Notes: a model not told the origin generated them from the sequence alone. Positions 1 through 8,588 are shown, numbered from the stretch's first letter. The stretch is DNA of 64,000 bases from Bradyrhizobium sp. KBS0727 (GCF_005937885.2 NZ_CP042176.1:5451501-5515500), one strand, 5' to 3'. Numbers and translations are program-made.

Positions 1-914
1 TGATCGCGCGCGTCGAAACGCGGGCGAAGGCCGAACTCTCGCGGAGGCTGGCGCCGATCGACTACGCGCCGTTCGAGGTCATCCAGCATCTGGCATGGGA
101 CGACGAAATCGAGGTGGCCGGCGCCGTGCTGGCCCAGTCGAGCCGTCTCGGAACCGAAACGCTGGTCGAGATTGCCAGCCGCAAGGGACAGGAGCACCTG
201 CTCGCCATTTCCGGCCGGCCCGACCTCCCCGCCGCCGTGACCGACGTCATCGTCGATCGCGGCGAAGGCAGGGTGATCCGGAAGCTGGCCAACAATGCCA
301 GCGCCAACTTCTCGGAACAGGGCTATTCCGCCATCGTCGCCCGCGCCGACGGCGACGACGAGCTGATCGAGATCCTCGGGCTTCGCATCGATCTGCCCGC
401 CAAATTCCTCCGCGAGCTGTTGCGCCGCGCCAAGGAGGCCGTGCGCGACCGCCTGCTGGCGATCGCGCCGCCCTCGATCCGGGAAGAAATCAGGCAGGTG
501 CTGAACGCAATCGCGGGCCAAGCGCCGGCTCCGAGACGGAGCTACGGCGTGGCCGAGGAACTCGTGAAGCTGATGAAGGGACTGAACGAACTGGACGACG
601 CCGCGGTCTACAACTTTGCCGAAGCCGGGAAGTTCGACGAGGTCACCGTCTCGCTGGCGGTTCTCAACGACATGCCGCTCGACATGGTGGGCCGGCTGAT
701 GGAAGGGTCCCGCAGCGACCTGATCCTGATTCCCTGCCGGTCGGCGAAGCTCAACTGGCCGACGGTGGAGAGCATCCTGCGCAACCGGCCGATCGAATAC
801 CCGATCGACGAGCCGACCCTGGAAATCGCGCAGCGCGATTTCCGCAAGCTATCGATGGAGACCGCCCAGCGCACCGTGCGGTTCTGGCAGCTTCACAACC
901 GGATCGAGAAATAG
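1..914 (+). CDS. DUF2336 domain protein, 5' end outside the window
   Basis: The reading frame is open from base 3 to the stop at 912-914, so the N-terminus lies upstream. The visible part has about 303 residues. It contains the conserved stretch around LAPIDYAPFEVIQHLAWDDE followed by VAGAVLAQSSRL, typical of DUF2336, a helical-repeat family of unknown role common in Rhizobiales. No signal peptide or membrane segment is visible. A GTG at 114 lies within the conserved domain and is not a plausible start. A paralogue begins at 63436. The family assignment is good; the function is unknown. Confidence 0.8.
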   Translation, partial: IARVETRAKAELSRRLAPIDYAPFEVIQHLAWDDEIEVAGAVLAQSSRLGTETLVEIASRKGQEHLLAISGRPDLPAAVTDVIVDRGEGRVIRKLANNASANFSEQGYSAIVARADGDDELIEILGLRIDLPAKFLRELLRRAKEAVRDRLLAIAPPSIREEIRQVLNAIAGQAPAPRRSYGVAEELVKLMKGLNELDDAAVYNFAEAGKFDEVTVSLAVLNDMPLDMVGRLMEGSRSDLILIPCRSAKLNWPTVESILRNRPIEYPIDEPTLEIAQRDFRKLSMETAQRTVRFWQLHNRIEK

Positions 915-1184
915 GCCGCGGCAGACGGCTTGACCCATCATTTGATTCTGGAAATGCCGATCAACTTCGCCTGTTCGACCGATCATCGAGCTGCATCAAA
1001 CGCGCATTAAGAAACTGCGCTTTGACTCGGTAATTCCACGACTTTTCGCTGTTAACAGATTGCTTGAGCTAGTTCGCGCAGAGGATGCGGAGGGAGCATC
1101 AAGTCGGTGTTCTCAAGGGTCAGGCCAGGCGCCTGACACGGAGCGTTCAAGAATCTAAATCAACGCTCAATTCTTCGAACAAAC

Positions 1185-1212
1185 GGCGAGACCGCGTGTC
1201 CGCGATCTCGCC
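1185..1212 (-). terminator. Probable intrinsic terminator of ilvC
   Basis: Two 12-base arms (1185-1196 and 1201-1212) pair with one imperfect position around a four-base loop. They lie about 90 bases beyond the ilvC stop on the minus strand and are followed by a weak T-containing tail. In the rest of the gene-free stretch 915-1302 I see no tRNA, repeat or convincing ORF. Confidence 0.5.
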
Positions 1213-1302
1213 TGATCATGCCGATCCTGCCTTAATTTTTCGTTTGCGGCAGCGCACTCTTCTTCATCGGGATCGCGCGCGATCCCACACTTGGATCAAG
1301 CC

Positions 1303-2322
1303 TCAGTTCTTCGACTTGTCGACCAGCGCGCCCTTCTTGATCCACGGCATCATGTCGCGAAGCTTCTCGCCGACTTCCTCGATCGGGTGGGCGGCGAGCT
1401 TGGCGCGGGTTGCCTTGAACGAGGTCTGGTTGACCTTGTTCTCCAGCATCCAGTCGCGGGCGAACTTGCCGCCCTGGATGTCGGCGAGAACGCGCTTCAT
1501 CTCGGCCTTGGTCTCGGCGGTGACGATGCGCGGGCCGGTGACGTATTCACCGTATTCGGCGGTGTTGGAGATCGAGTAGTTCATGTTGGCGATGCCGCCT
1601 TCATAGATCAGGTCGACGATCAGCTTCACCTCGTGCAGGCACTCGAAATAGGCCATCTCGGGCGCGTAGCCGGCTTCCACCAGCGTCTCGAAGCCGCCCT
1701 TGATCAGCTCGACCAGGCCGCCGCAGAGCACCACCTGCTCGCCGAACAGGTCGGTTTCGCATTCTTCCTTGAACGAGGTCTCGATGATGCCGGCGCGACC
1801 GCCGCCGATCGCCGAGGCATAGCTGAGGCCGAGGTCATGGGCGTTGCCCGAGACGTCCTTGGCGATCGCGATCAGGCACGGCACGCCGCCGCCGCGCTGG
1901 TATTCCGAACGCACGGTGTGGCCGGGGCCCTTGGGGGCGATCATCAGCACGTCGAGGTCGGCGCGCGGATCGAGCAGGTTGAAGTGGACGTTGAGGCCGT
2001 GCGCGAACACCAGCGCCGCACCCTTCTTCATGTTGTCGTGCAGGTGCTCGCGGTAGATGTCGCCCTGCAATTCGTCGGGGGTCAGCATCATGACGAGGTC
2101 GGCCCATTTGGCGGCTTCGGCGACTTCCATCACCTTGAAGCCGGCGGCTTCCGCCTTCTTGGCCGAGGCTGAACCCTTGCGCAGCGCAATCGCAACGTCC
2201 TTGACGCCGGAATCCTTCAGGTTCAGCGCGTGGGCATGGCCCTGGCTGCCGTAGCCGACGATGACGACCTTTTTGCCCTTGATCAGGTTCAGGTCGGCAT
2301 CACGATCGTAATAAACTCGCAT
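1303..2322 (-). CDS. ilvC: Ketol-acid reductoisomerase
   Basis: This NADPH-dependent enzyme isomerises and reduces acetolactate or acetohydroxybutyrate in valine, leucine and isoleucine synthesis. The 339-residue length fits class I enzymes. The N-terminal Rossmann motif IVGYGSQGHA lies at residues 21-30. The C-terminal knotted domain carries the acidic metal-binding segment FKEECETDLFGEQ. I chose the ATG at 2322 because GAGGAAA lies just upstream; an in-frame ATG 24 bases earlier has no such site. It stands alone, separated from ilvB and ilvH by several genes on the same strand. Confidence 0.97.
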   Translation of the reverse strand: MRVYYDRDADLNLIKGKKVVIVGYGSQGHAHALNLKDSGVKDVAIALRKGSASAKKAEAAGFKVMEVAEAAKWADLVMMLTPDELQGDIYREHLHDNMKKGAALVFAHGLNVHFNLLDPRADLDVLMIAPKGPGHTVRSEYQRGGGVPCLIAIAKDVSGNAHDLGLSYASAIGGGRAGIIETSFKEECETDLFGEQVVLCGGLVELIKGGFETLVEAGYAPEMAYFECLHEVKLIVDLIYEGGIANMNYSISNTAEYGEYVTGPRIVTAETKAEMKRVLADIQGGKFARDWMLENKVNQTSFKATRAKLAAHPIEEVGEKLRDMMPWIKKGALVDKSKN

Positions 2323-2468
2323 AGTCGTTTCCTCATCGGTGGCCAAAATCGGCCGGTTAATCAGGCATTTGGGTGGTTGGGACCCGCCGGTCGCCCGCGA
2401 AATTCCGGCGTTGTCTAGAGCTTTTTCCGGTCAGGGGAAACCCTCATCTCGCATGGCGCGGTGCGGCA

Positions 2469-3071
2469 TCATGCATCCATGAAGACCGGATAGAGGGAGA
2501 CCAGCAGCAGCACCGCCATCACGATATTGAAGGCCCGTACCGCCCGTGGAGAGTTCAGGATCGGCCGCAGCGCACTGCCGAACAGCGCCCAGGCGGTGCA
2601 GGAAACCGCCCCCAGCGGCAGGCTCAAAGCGACCTGGATCGCGATGTTCCAGGGATAGGTCGCGATCGCCGCATAGGCGGTGATGGTGCCGATCACCATG
2701 ACCCAGCCCTTGACGTTGACCCACTGGAACATGGCCGCGCCCCAGAACGTCATCGGCCTTCGCCCGACGTCCTGATCCGGCGAGACCGGCCCGGACATCG
2801 CGATCGCAGCCGCCAGGTAGACCAGATAGGCGACGCCGGCATATTTCAGGATGGTCTGCAGCACCGGATAGGCGATGAAGACCGTCCCCAGCCCGGCGCC
2901 GACGGTCCCGACCATGAAGGCGAAGCCGAACGTGATGCCGAGAATATGCGGGATGGTCGGGCGAAACCCGTAGGTCAGCCCCGACGACAGCAGCATGATG
3001 TTGTTCGGCCCCGGCGTGAAGAACATCACGGTGGCGAACATCACAAAAGCGATCAGGAGCGAGTGCGACAT
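2469..3071 (-). CDS. LysE/RhtB-family amino acid exporter
   Basis: A 200-residue inner-membrane protein with about six hydrophobic segments and the family motif TPGPNNIMLLSSG near residues 20-32. LysE/RhtB carriers export amino acids such as lysine, homoserine or threonine; the substrate here cannot be read. The ATG at 3071 is preferred over an upstream TTG. It follows a DMT exporter with a gap of about 7 bases, so the two are probably co-transcribed and may both discharge amino acids or metabolites. Confidence 0.88.
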   Translation of the reverse strand: MSHSLLIAFVMFATVMFFTPGPNNIMLLSSGLTYGFRPTIPHILGITFGFAFMVGTVGAGLGTVFIAYPVLQTILKYAGVAYLVYLAAAIAMSGPVSPDQDVGRRPMTFWGAAMFQWVNVKGWVMVIGTITAYAAIATYPWNIAIQVALSLPLGAVSCTAWALFGSALRPILNSPRAVRAFNIVMAVLLLVSLYPVFMDA

Positions 3072-3078
3072 CAAGGCC

Positions 3079-3966
3079 TCACGCGATCTTCGGCAGGACT
3101 TGTTTTGAAGCTTGCGGGCGCTTCGCCAGCAGCATCACGGCAATGCCGCCGACCACCGTGACCATGCCGGCCAGCCGCAGCGGCCCGAAGGTCTCGCCGA
3201 ACACGAGGCTCGACGCCGCCGAGCCGACGAACGGCACCAGCAGCGCGAACGGCACCACCTGCGCCGCCGGATAGTCGCGCAACAGACGGCCCCACAGCCA
3301 ATAGGCGATGCTGGTGGAGATGCCGCCGAGCGCCAGCATGCAGACGAGCCCGGTCAGCGACATCTGCGTCAGCGCCTGCCAGGTCGGCTGCGGCCCGTTG
3401 GTGACCAGCGTCAACGCAAACAGCGGGACGGCGGCCACCAGACACAGCCAGGCAAACAGGTCGAACATCGGTACGCCCTGCGCGCGCCGCAGCAGGATAT
3501 TGCCGACCGCAAAGGCGATCGGAGAGATCAGCAGCACCGCAAAGGCACCGACACTGAAATCATAGCCGACGGTGCCGCAGATCATCAGCAGGCCCATGAC
3601 GGCAAGGCCGATGCCGGCCACCTGCATCCGTGTCGGCCGCTCGCCGAACAGGATCGCGGCAAAGCCGATGGTGAACAGCGCCTGGCTCTGCACGATCACG
3701 CTGGTCAGGCCGACCGGAACGCCGTGCTGGATGGCAAAGGCCTGCGCGAGGAACTGGCCGAGAAACAGCGTGAAGCTGATGGCGATCAGGATTTCCCAGG
3801 ACACGCCGGGCTTGCGCACGAACAGGCACGGCAACGCCGCGATCGCAAAGCGCAGCGTCGTCATCAGCTCCGGGGAGAATTCGTTGAGCGCGATCCGGCT
3901 CATAATGAAGGCAAGTCCCCAGATCACCGCCACCAGAACGGCGATGCAGACATCGGCCGGTTTCAT
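3079..3966 (-). CDS. EamA/DMT-superfamily transporter
   Basis: A 295-residue membrane protein with ten predicted hydrophobic segments arranged as two EamA repeats (roughly residues 5-135 and 150-285). The opening VIWGLAFIMSRIAL is characteristic. DMT carriers export metabolites including amino acids; the substrate is unknown. It lies 6 bases downstream of the methyltransferase gene and just upstream of the LysE-type gene, within a tight minus-strand run that starts at ilvB. Confidence 0.88.
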   Translation of the reverse strand: MKPADVCIAVLVAVIWGLAFIMSRIALNEFSPELMTTLRFAIAALPCLFVRKPGVSWEILIAISFTLFLGQFLAQAFAIQHGVPVGLTSVIVQSQALFTIGFAAILFGERPTRMQVAGIGLAVMGLLMICGTVGYDFSVGAFAVLLISPIAFAVGNILLRRAQGVPMFDLFAWLCLVAAVPLFALTLVTNGPQPTWQALTQMSLTGLVCMLALGGISTSIAYWLWGRLLRDYPAAQVVPFALLVPFVGSAASSLVFGETFGPLRLAGMVTVVGGIAVMLLAKRPQASKQVLPKIA

Positions 3967-3972
3967 TTTTTT

Positions 3973-4674
3973 CTAGCTCGCCTGGTCCGGCTTCGGTTTG
4001 CGCAGCAGATAGGTGCCGTGCAGCGGCGCGTGATAATCGACCGCTTCCAGCGTGAATCCGATATCGGTCAGCATGCGCTCGATCACCCAGCCGAAGGTCG
4101 AGTATTCGTCGCGCATATGGGTAACCACGCCCTCGTGCTCGAAGTCGTGGTTCTTGATGGTGAAATCCGCCCATTGCTCGACATCGCGCTCGACGCCGTC
4201 GGGCATGCTGACGAATACGATGTCGCGCAGGTAGAAGTTGGCGCCGGGCTTCAGCGCGGCGAAAATCCGCGCCAGCGCCACCGCCTTCCAGAAATCCGGC
4301 AGATGGTGCAGCGTGAATTCGCTGACGATCAGGTCATATGAATTCGGCTGATAGGCGAAGCTCAGCATGCCCGCGGGCTGGGTGCGGACCGCTACCTTGC
4401 GGTCGCGCGCGTAGATCTTGGCGAGCGCCAACATCGCCGGCGAAATATCGATCGCGTCGACCTCGGCGCCGAGCAGCGCCGCCTCGCAGGCCAGTACGCC
4501 GTTGCCGCAACCGATATCGGCGACGCGCCAGCCGCGCTGCACGCCGAGCATGGTGAGCGCCGCGCGCGCCCGGAGGTCGCTGTCGTCATGCCGGTCATAG
4601 ATCGAGGCGACCGCGGAATCGAGTCCGAGCTGCCGCCTTTGATTGTAGTACCAGTCGCGCGCCAGCATGTTCAC
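3973..4674 (-). CDS. Class I SAM-dependent methyltransferase
   Basis: A 233-residue protein. The SAM-binding motif I VADIGCGNG is near residues 50-59, followed by the acidic loop VDAIDIS and a LIVSEFTLHHL segment typical of Methyltransf_11 proteins. The acceptor substrate cannot be inferred. The GTG start at 4674 overlaps the ilvH stop by four bases (translational coupling); an ATG two codons later is an alternative. Its placement after ilvH looks like operon sharing rather than a pathway link. Confidence 0.82.
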   Translation of the reverse strand: MNMLARDWYYNQRRQLGLDSAVASIYDRHDDSDLRARAALTMLGVQRGWRVADIGCGNGVLACEAALLGAEVDAIDISPAMLALAKIYARDRKVAVRTQPAGMLSFAYQPNSYDLIVSEFTLHHLPDFWKAVALARIFAALKPGANFYLRDIVFVSMPDGVERDVEQWADFTIKNHDFEHEGVVTHMRDEYSTFGWVIERMLTDIGFTLEAVDYHAPLHGTYLLRKPKPDQAS

Positions 4675-5213
4675 ATCCCTTCAGGCCCGCGCCCGATCGC
4701 GGCAACCCCGGTGCGCGACACTTCGACAAGGCCGAGCGGGCGCATCAGGTCGATGAACTGATTGATCTTGGCGGAATTGCCGGTGATCTCGAACACGAAG
4801 CTTTCGGTGGTGGCATCGATCACGCGGGCGCGGAACGCATCCGCCAGCCGCAGCGCCTCGACGCGGTTGTCGCCGCCGCCGCGCACCTTGACCATCGCCA
4901 GTTCCCGCTCGATCGAACGGCCGGTCAGCGTCATGTCGACGACGCGATAGACCGGGACCATGCGGTCGAGCTGGTGCTTGATCTGCTCGATCACCATCGG
5001 CGTGCCCGTCGTGACGATCGTGATACGGGAGAGATGTTTCTGGCTCTCGGTCTCGGAAACGGTGAGACTTTCGATGTTGTAGCCGCGCCCCGAAAACAGT
5101 CCGATCACGCGCGCGAGCACGCCCGGCTCGTTCTGCACCAGCACCGAAAGCGTGTGCGCTTCGGTCGGATCGTGCCGCTCTTCGAGGAAGTAAGCGGATG
5201 CGGGCTGGTTCAT
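4671..5213 (-). CDS. ilvH: Acetolactate synthase small (regulatory) subunit
   Basis: A 180-residue regulatory subunit of acetohydroxyacid synthase. The N-terminal ACT domain begins at TLSVLVQNEPGVLARVIGLF, followed by SGRGYNIESL, and provides valine feedback; a second ACT-like C-terminal domain follows. The ATG at 5213 has an AGGGG site upstream. The frame stays open further upstream only because it runs through a repeat (residues would read MPAFAGMT), which is not real coding sequence. ilvH is separated from ilvB by a dehydratase gene and that repeat. Confidence 0.95.
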   Translation of the reverse strand: MNQPASAYFLEERHDPTEAHTLSVLVQNEPGVLARVIGLFSGRGYNIESLTVSETESQKHLSRITIVTTGTPMVIEQIKHQLDRMVPVYRVVDMTLTGRSIERELAMVKVRGGGDNRVEALRLADAFRARVIDATTESFVFEITGNSAKINQFIDLMRPLGLVEVSRTGVAAIGRGPEGM

Positions 5214-5238
5214 TGTCGTCCCCTTGTCATTCACTGGT

Positions 5239-5338
5239 GTCATGCCCGCGAAAGCGGGCATCCAGTAATCGCCGGCACCCGGGATGAACCCGGAAGCCGC
5301 GGCGTACTGGATCGTCCGGACAAGCCGGACGATGACGT
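5239..5338. repeat. Dispersed palindromic repeat, family B copy 1
   Basis: Imperfect inverted-repeat DNA between the dehydratase gene and ilvH, beginning GTCATGCCCGC and ending GGACGATGAC, with internal hairpins such as GCCCGC/GCGGGC and the core GCCGCGGCGTACTGGAT. The core recurs at 10453-10571. This class of short repeat is common between Bradyrhizobium genes. It lies inside the presumed ilvB-ilvH transcript. Confidence 0.75.
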
Positions 5339-5367
5339 CAATATGTGTGGCGCGTCGGTAGCCATCC

Positions 5368-6354
5368 TCACACCGCCATCCTGTCTGGAACGACGGTCGT
5401 CTCCGGCATCACCCACCTGCGAAACAGATCGAAATCGATATTGCCGCCGGACAGGATCAGTCCGACGCGCTTGCCGCGATTGCGGGCCTTTTCCTGCAGC
5501 GCCGCGGCAAGCGGGGCCGCGCCGGCGCCTTCGGCCAAGTTATGGGTGTCGGTCCAGTAGGCACGGACGGCCTCGGCTATCTCGTCATCGGTGACCTGCA
5601 CGATCCGCGAGGCGCCTTTGCAGATGATCGCCAACGCGTCGGAATCAGGCACGCGCGTCGCCATGCCGTCGGCCAGCGTGGCGCTGGTCTCGGTAGAGAC
5701 GGCGGTGCCGGCCGCGAACGACAGCGCATAGGACGGCGCTTCGGTCGACTGCACGCCGACGATTTCGGTCTTCCGTCCCAGCAGATCGCGCGCCAGGATG
5801 CAGCCGCAGATGCCGGAGCCCTGCCCGATCGGCACATAGAGCACGTCGAGGTCGGGCGCGGTTCGCAGCAGTTCGAGCGCGTAGGTCGCGACGCCCCGAA
5901 CCAGATCGGGATGGAACGACGGCACGATTTCAAGCCCGCGCGCCTCGGCCTGGCGGGTGGCTTCGAGGCGCGCCGCCTCGAAATCCTCGCCATGCTCGAT
6001 CAGTTCGGCGCCGAAGGCGTGCATGGCGCGGTTTTTCTCAACCGAGTTGCCGCGCGGAACATAGATCGTCACCGGCAGCCGGTAGCGGCCGGCCGCGAAA
6101 GCAAGACTCTGGCCGTGATTGCCGCGGGTCGCCGAAATCAAGCCGGCGATGCCGGGCCGCTCGCACTTCAGGCGATCGACGTAAACCAGCCCGCCGCGCA
6201 CCTTGAAGGCGCCGATCGGCGTGTGGTTCTCATGCTTGACGATCACGGTCGCGCCGAGCCGCTGCGCCAGCAGCGGCCACGCATGCGCCGGCGTCGGCGG
6301 CATTGCCGCCGCGACGACTTCATGTGCGTGCTCGAGCTGGCTGAGATCAAACAT
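5368..6354 (-). CDS. Threonine/serine dehydratase-like PLP enzyme
   Basis: A 328-residue fold-type II PLP protein. The lysine of GAFKVRGG (K51) should hold PLP; a glycine-rich phosphate loop follows further in (IGQGSGICG), and SGGNIDFDLF sits near the C-terminus. There is no C-terminal ACT domain, so it resembles catabolic threonine dehydratase or a related serine / hydroxyaspartate lyase rather than long allosteric IlvA. It lies 9 bases after ilvB and before ilvH. Its likely product, 2-oxobutyrate, is an acetohydroxyacid synthase substrate, so a role in isoleucine synthesis is an attractive inference. The substrate is unproven. Confidence 0.85.
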   Translation of the reverse strand: MFDLSQLEHAHEVVAAAMPPTPAHAWPLLAQRLGATVIVKHENHTPIGAFKVRGGLVYVDRLKCERPGIAGLISATRGNHGQSLAFAAGRYRLPVTIYVPRGNSVEKNRAMHAFGAELIEHGEDFEAARLEATRQAEARGLEIVPSFHPDLVRGVATYALELLRTAPDLDVLYVPIGQGSGICGCILARDLLGRKTEIVGVQSTEAPSYALSFAAGTAVSTETSATLADGMATRVPDSDALAIICKGASRIVQVTDDEIAEAVRAYWTDTHNLAEGAGAAPLAAALQEKARNRGKRVGLILSGGNIDFDLFRRWVMPETTVVPDRMAV

Positions 6355-6363
6355 CAGTTCATC

Positions 6364-8139
6364 TCACACCAGTGCCTTGCCGCCGGCAAAGGCGGCGGCG
6401 GTCGCTTCGTCGGTGGCTTCCACCGGCAGCAGCATTTCGTTGTGAGCCTTGCCGGACGGGATCATCGGGAAGCAGTTCTCCAGCGCCGCGACGCGGCAGT
6501 CGAACAGCACCGGGCGCTTGATCGAGATCATCTCCTTGATCGCGCCGTCGAGATCGCCAGGCTTGATCGCCTGCAGGCCGACGCAGCCGAACGCGTCCGC
6601 GAGCTTGACGAAATCCGGCAGCGCTTCCGAGTAGGAGTGCGACAGCCGGTTGCCGTGCAGAAGCTGCTGCCACTGCCGCACCATGCCCATATACTGGTTG
6701 TTCAGGATGAAGATCTTGATCGGCAGCTCGTACTGAACCGCCGTCGACATCTCCTGCATCGTCATCTGCACCGAGGCGTCGCCGGCAATGTCGATGACGA
6801 GGCTGTCGCGATGGGCAACCTGCACGCCGAGCGCGGCCGGCAGGCCATAGCCCATGGTACCGAGACCGCCCGACGTCATCCAGCGGTGCGGTTCCTCGAA
6901 GCCGAAGAACTGCGCCGCCCACATCTGGTGCTGGCCGACCTCGGTGGTGATGTAGGTGTCGCGCCCGCGCGTCGCCTCGAACAGCTTCTCGATCGCGTAT
7001 TGCGGCAGGATGATATCGTTGCTCTTCTTGTAGGACAGCGAGTTGCGCGCCCGCCACTTGGCGATCTCCGCCCACCAGGCCTTGATGTCGGGCTTCTTGG
7101 CTTCCGCCTTGAACACCTGCAGCAAGTCGCCGAGCACGTTGCCGCAGTCGCCGATGATCGGCACGTCGACGCGAATGTTCTTGTTGATCGAGGACGGATC
7201 GATGTCGATGTGGATCTTCTTGGAGTTCGGCGAGAACGCATCGACGCGGCCGGTGATGCGGTCGTCGAAGCGCGCGCCGACGCACAGCATGACGTCGCAA
7301 TCATGCATCGTCATGTTGGCCTCGTAGGTGCCGTGCATGCCCAGCATGCCCAGCCAGTTCTTGCCGGTCGCAGGATATGCGCCGAGGCCCATCAGCGTCG
7401 AGGTGATCGGGAAACCTGTGGCTTCGACCAGGTCGCGCAGCAGCTTCGACGCCTCGGGTCCGGAATTGATGACGCCACCGCCGGAATAGATCACCGGGCG
7501 CTTGGCGGAAGCCAGCAGCGCCACGGCCTTGCGGATCTGCGCCGCATCGCCCTTCACCCGCGGCGTATACGACACGTGCACATCGGACTTGCGCGGCGGA
7601 TGGTAGGTGCCGACCGCGAACTGGACGTCCTTGGGCACGTCGACCAGCACCGGACCGGGACGGCCGGTGGTCGCCACGTAGAACGCCTCGTGCAACACCT
7701 TGGCGAGATCGTTGACGTCGCGCACCAGCCAATTGTGCTTGGTGCAGGGACGCGTGATGCCGACGGTGTCACATTCCTGGAACGCATCATTGCCGATCAG
7801 ATGCGTCGGCACCTGCCCGGTGATGCAGACCAGCGGAATCGAATCCATCAGCGCATCCGTCAGCGGCGTCACCATGTTGGTGGCGCCGGGACCTGAGGTC
7901 ACCAGCACCACGCCCGGCTTGCCGGTCGAGCGGGCATAGCCTTCGGCGGCATGGCCGGCGCCCTGCTCGTGCCGTACCAGGATGTGCTCGACCTCGCTCT
8001 GCTGAAAGATCTCGTCGTAGATCGGAAGCACCGCGCCGCCGGGATAGCCGAACAGGTGCTGGACGCCATGATCGATGAGCGCGCGCACGATCATCGCGGC
8101 GCCGGACATCTGGTTCGGATCGTGGCTCTTGTCGGTCAT
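6364..8139 (-). CDS. ilvB: Acetolactate synthase large (catalytic) subunit
   Basis: A 591-residue ThDP-, FAD- and Mg-dependent enzyme that condenses pyruvate with pyruvate or 2-oxobutyrate. The catalytic glutamate lies in LVRHEQGAGHAAEGYAR near residue 60. The ThDP-binding GDASVQMTMQE and a later NNQYMGMVRQWQ segment fit the family. The ATG at 8139 has AAGGAAA upstream; in-frame codons further upstream belong to the leader region. Transcription is probably controlled by the attenuator at 8211-8326. Confidence 0.96.
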   Translation of the reverse strand: MTDKSHDPNQMSGAAMIVRALIDHGVQHLFGYPGGAVLPIYDEIFQQSEVEHILVRHEQGAGHAAEGYARSTGKPGVVLVTSGPGATNMVTPLTDALMDSIPLVCITGQVPTHLIGNDAFQECDTVGITRPCTKHNWLVRDVNDLAKVLHEAFYVATTGRPGPVLVDVPKDVQFAVGTYHPPRKSDVHVSYTPRVKGDAAQIRKAVALLASAKRPVIYSGGGVINSGPEASKLLRDLVEATGFPITSTLMGLGAYPATGKNWLGMLGMHGTYEANMTMHDCDVMLCVGARFDDRITGRVDAFSPNSKKIHIDIDPSSINKNIRVDVPIIGDCGNVLGDLLQVFKAEAKKPDIKAWWAEIAKWRARNSLSYKKSNDIILPQYAIEKLFEATRGRDTYITTEVGQHQMWAAQFFGFEEPHRWMTSGGLGTMGYGLPAALGVQVAHRDSLVIDIAGDASVQMTMQEMSTAVQYELPIKIFILNNQYMGMVRQWQQLLHGNRLSHSYSEALPDFVKLADAFGCVGLQAIKPGDLDGAIKEMISIKRPVLFDCRVAALENCFPMIPSGKAHNEMLLPVEATDEATAAAFAGGKALV

Positions 8140-8210
8140 AACGCGTTTCCTTGGCTTGCTCCGGATCCGCTGTTGCCAGCGGCTTTTTCGGTCTCGAGAA
8201 TTTGGGAAAT

Positions 8211-8232
8211 AAAAAAGGGCCCCAGAGGCCCC
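8211..8232 (-). terminator. Attenuator terminator of the ilvB operon
   Basis: On the minus strand, GGGCC and GGCCC arms form a GC-rich hairpin followed at once by six T. It lies between the leader-peptide stop and the ilvB start. A competing pairing is possible between CACCGCC (8273-8279), which overlaps the end of the leader peptide, and GGCGGTG (8238-8244). This is the layout expected for ribosome-dependent attenuation, though the exact alternative fold is my inference. Confidence 0.75.
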
Positions 8233-8260
8233 ATGCACACCGCCCGAATTTGGATGGCCT

Positions 8261-8326
8261 TCAGCCACCCCCGGCGGTGCGCCTGGGTACGACTACGATA
8301 AGGAGTTTGGTAATAATATTACGCAT
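8261..8326 (-). CDS. ilvB operon leader peptide (attenuator)
   Basis: A 21-residue ORF, starting at the ATG at 8326 and stopping at 8261, that begins MRNIITKLLIVVV. Ten consecutive codons from residue 4 include two Ile, two Leu, one more Ile and three Val, the three amino acids made by the pathway. It lies 26-33 bases downstream of a consensus promoter and just upstream of a hairpin with a T run. Stalling at these codons when branched-chain aminoacyl-tRNAs are scarce should favour antitermination. The ORF is too short for normal gene finders. Confidence 0.85.
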   Translation of the reverse strand: MRNIITKLLIVVVPRRTAGGG

Positions 8327-8358
8327 TCGAGGTCTCGGACTTCCCAAAGGTTGCGCGG

Positions 8359-8386
8359 GTTATACCGCCCAGTCCCCGGAAGTCAA
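8359..8386 (-). promoter_or_regulatory. Sigma-70-type promoter of the ilvB leader
   Basis: Minus strand: the -35 is TTGACT (8381-8386), the spacer is 16 bases and the -10 is TATAAC (8359-8364). Transcription would start near 8352, about 26 bases before the leader-peptide ATG. This is among the best consensus matches in the window. Confidence 0.75.
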
Positions 8387-8490
8387 GGGAAGGCGGCGTT
8401 CAGCGCCGTTTTGGCAGCTTAGCGGTGTTCCGGCGGTTCTGCGAGTGCGAATTTGCCGTTCCCGCCATGCGTGGCTGTTGTTCAACTCGA

Positions 8491-8588
8491 CGTCATTCCG
8501 GGATGGTCCGAAGGACCAGACCTCAGGGGTGCAATTGCACCCCCGGGGAATCTCGAGATTCCGGGTTCGCTTCGCGCCCCGGAATGAC
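8491..8588. repeat. Dispersed palindromic repeat, family A copy 1 (overlaps the miaA 3' end)
   Basis: The element has outer arms GTCATTCCGGG / CCCCGGAATGAC and matches 12241-12320 in reverse orientation. It differs by an extra palindrome, GGGGTGCAATTGCACCCC, near the middle. Its right half is translated as the C-terminus of miaA and supplies the miaA stop codon. Confidence 0.85.

Noticed and set aside
5542..7896. Long plus-strand open frame of 784 codons
   Set aside because: It is antisense to ilvB and the dehydratase gene, matches no family and reflects GC-rich codon bias.
8231..8301. Short plus-strand ORF opposite the ilvB leader
   Set aside because: It lacks a ribosome site, and the minus strand carries a promoter, an Ile/Leu/Val-rich leader and a terminator in order.
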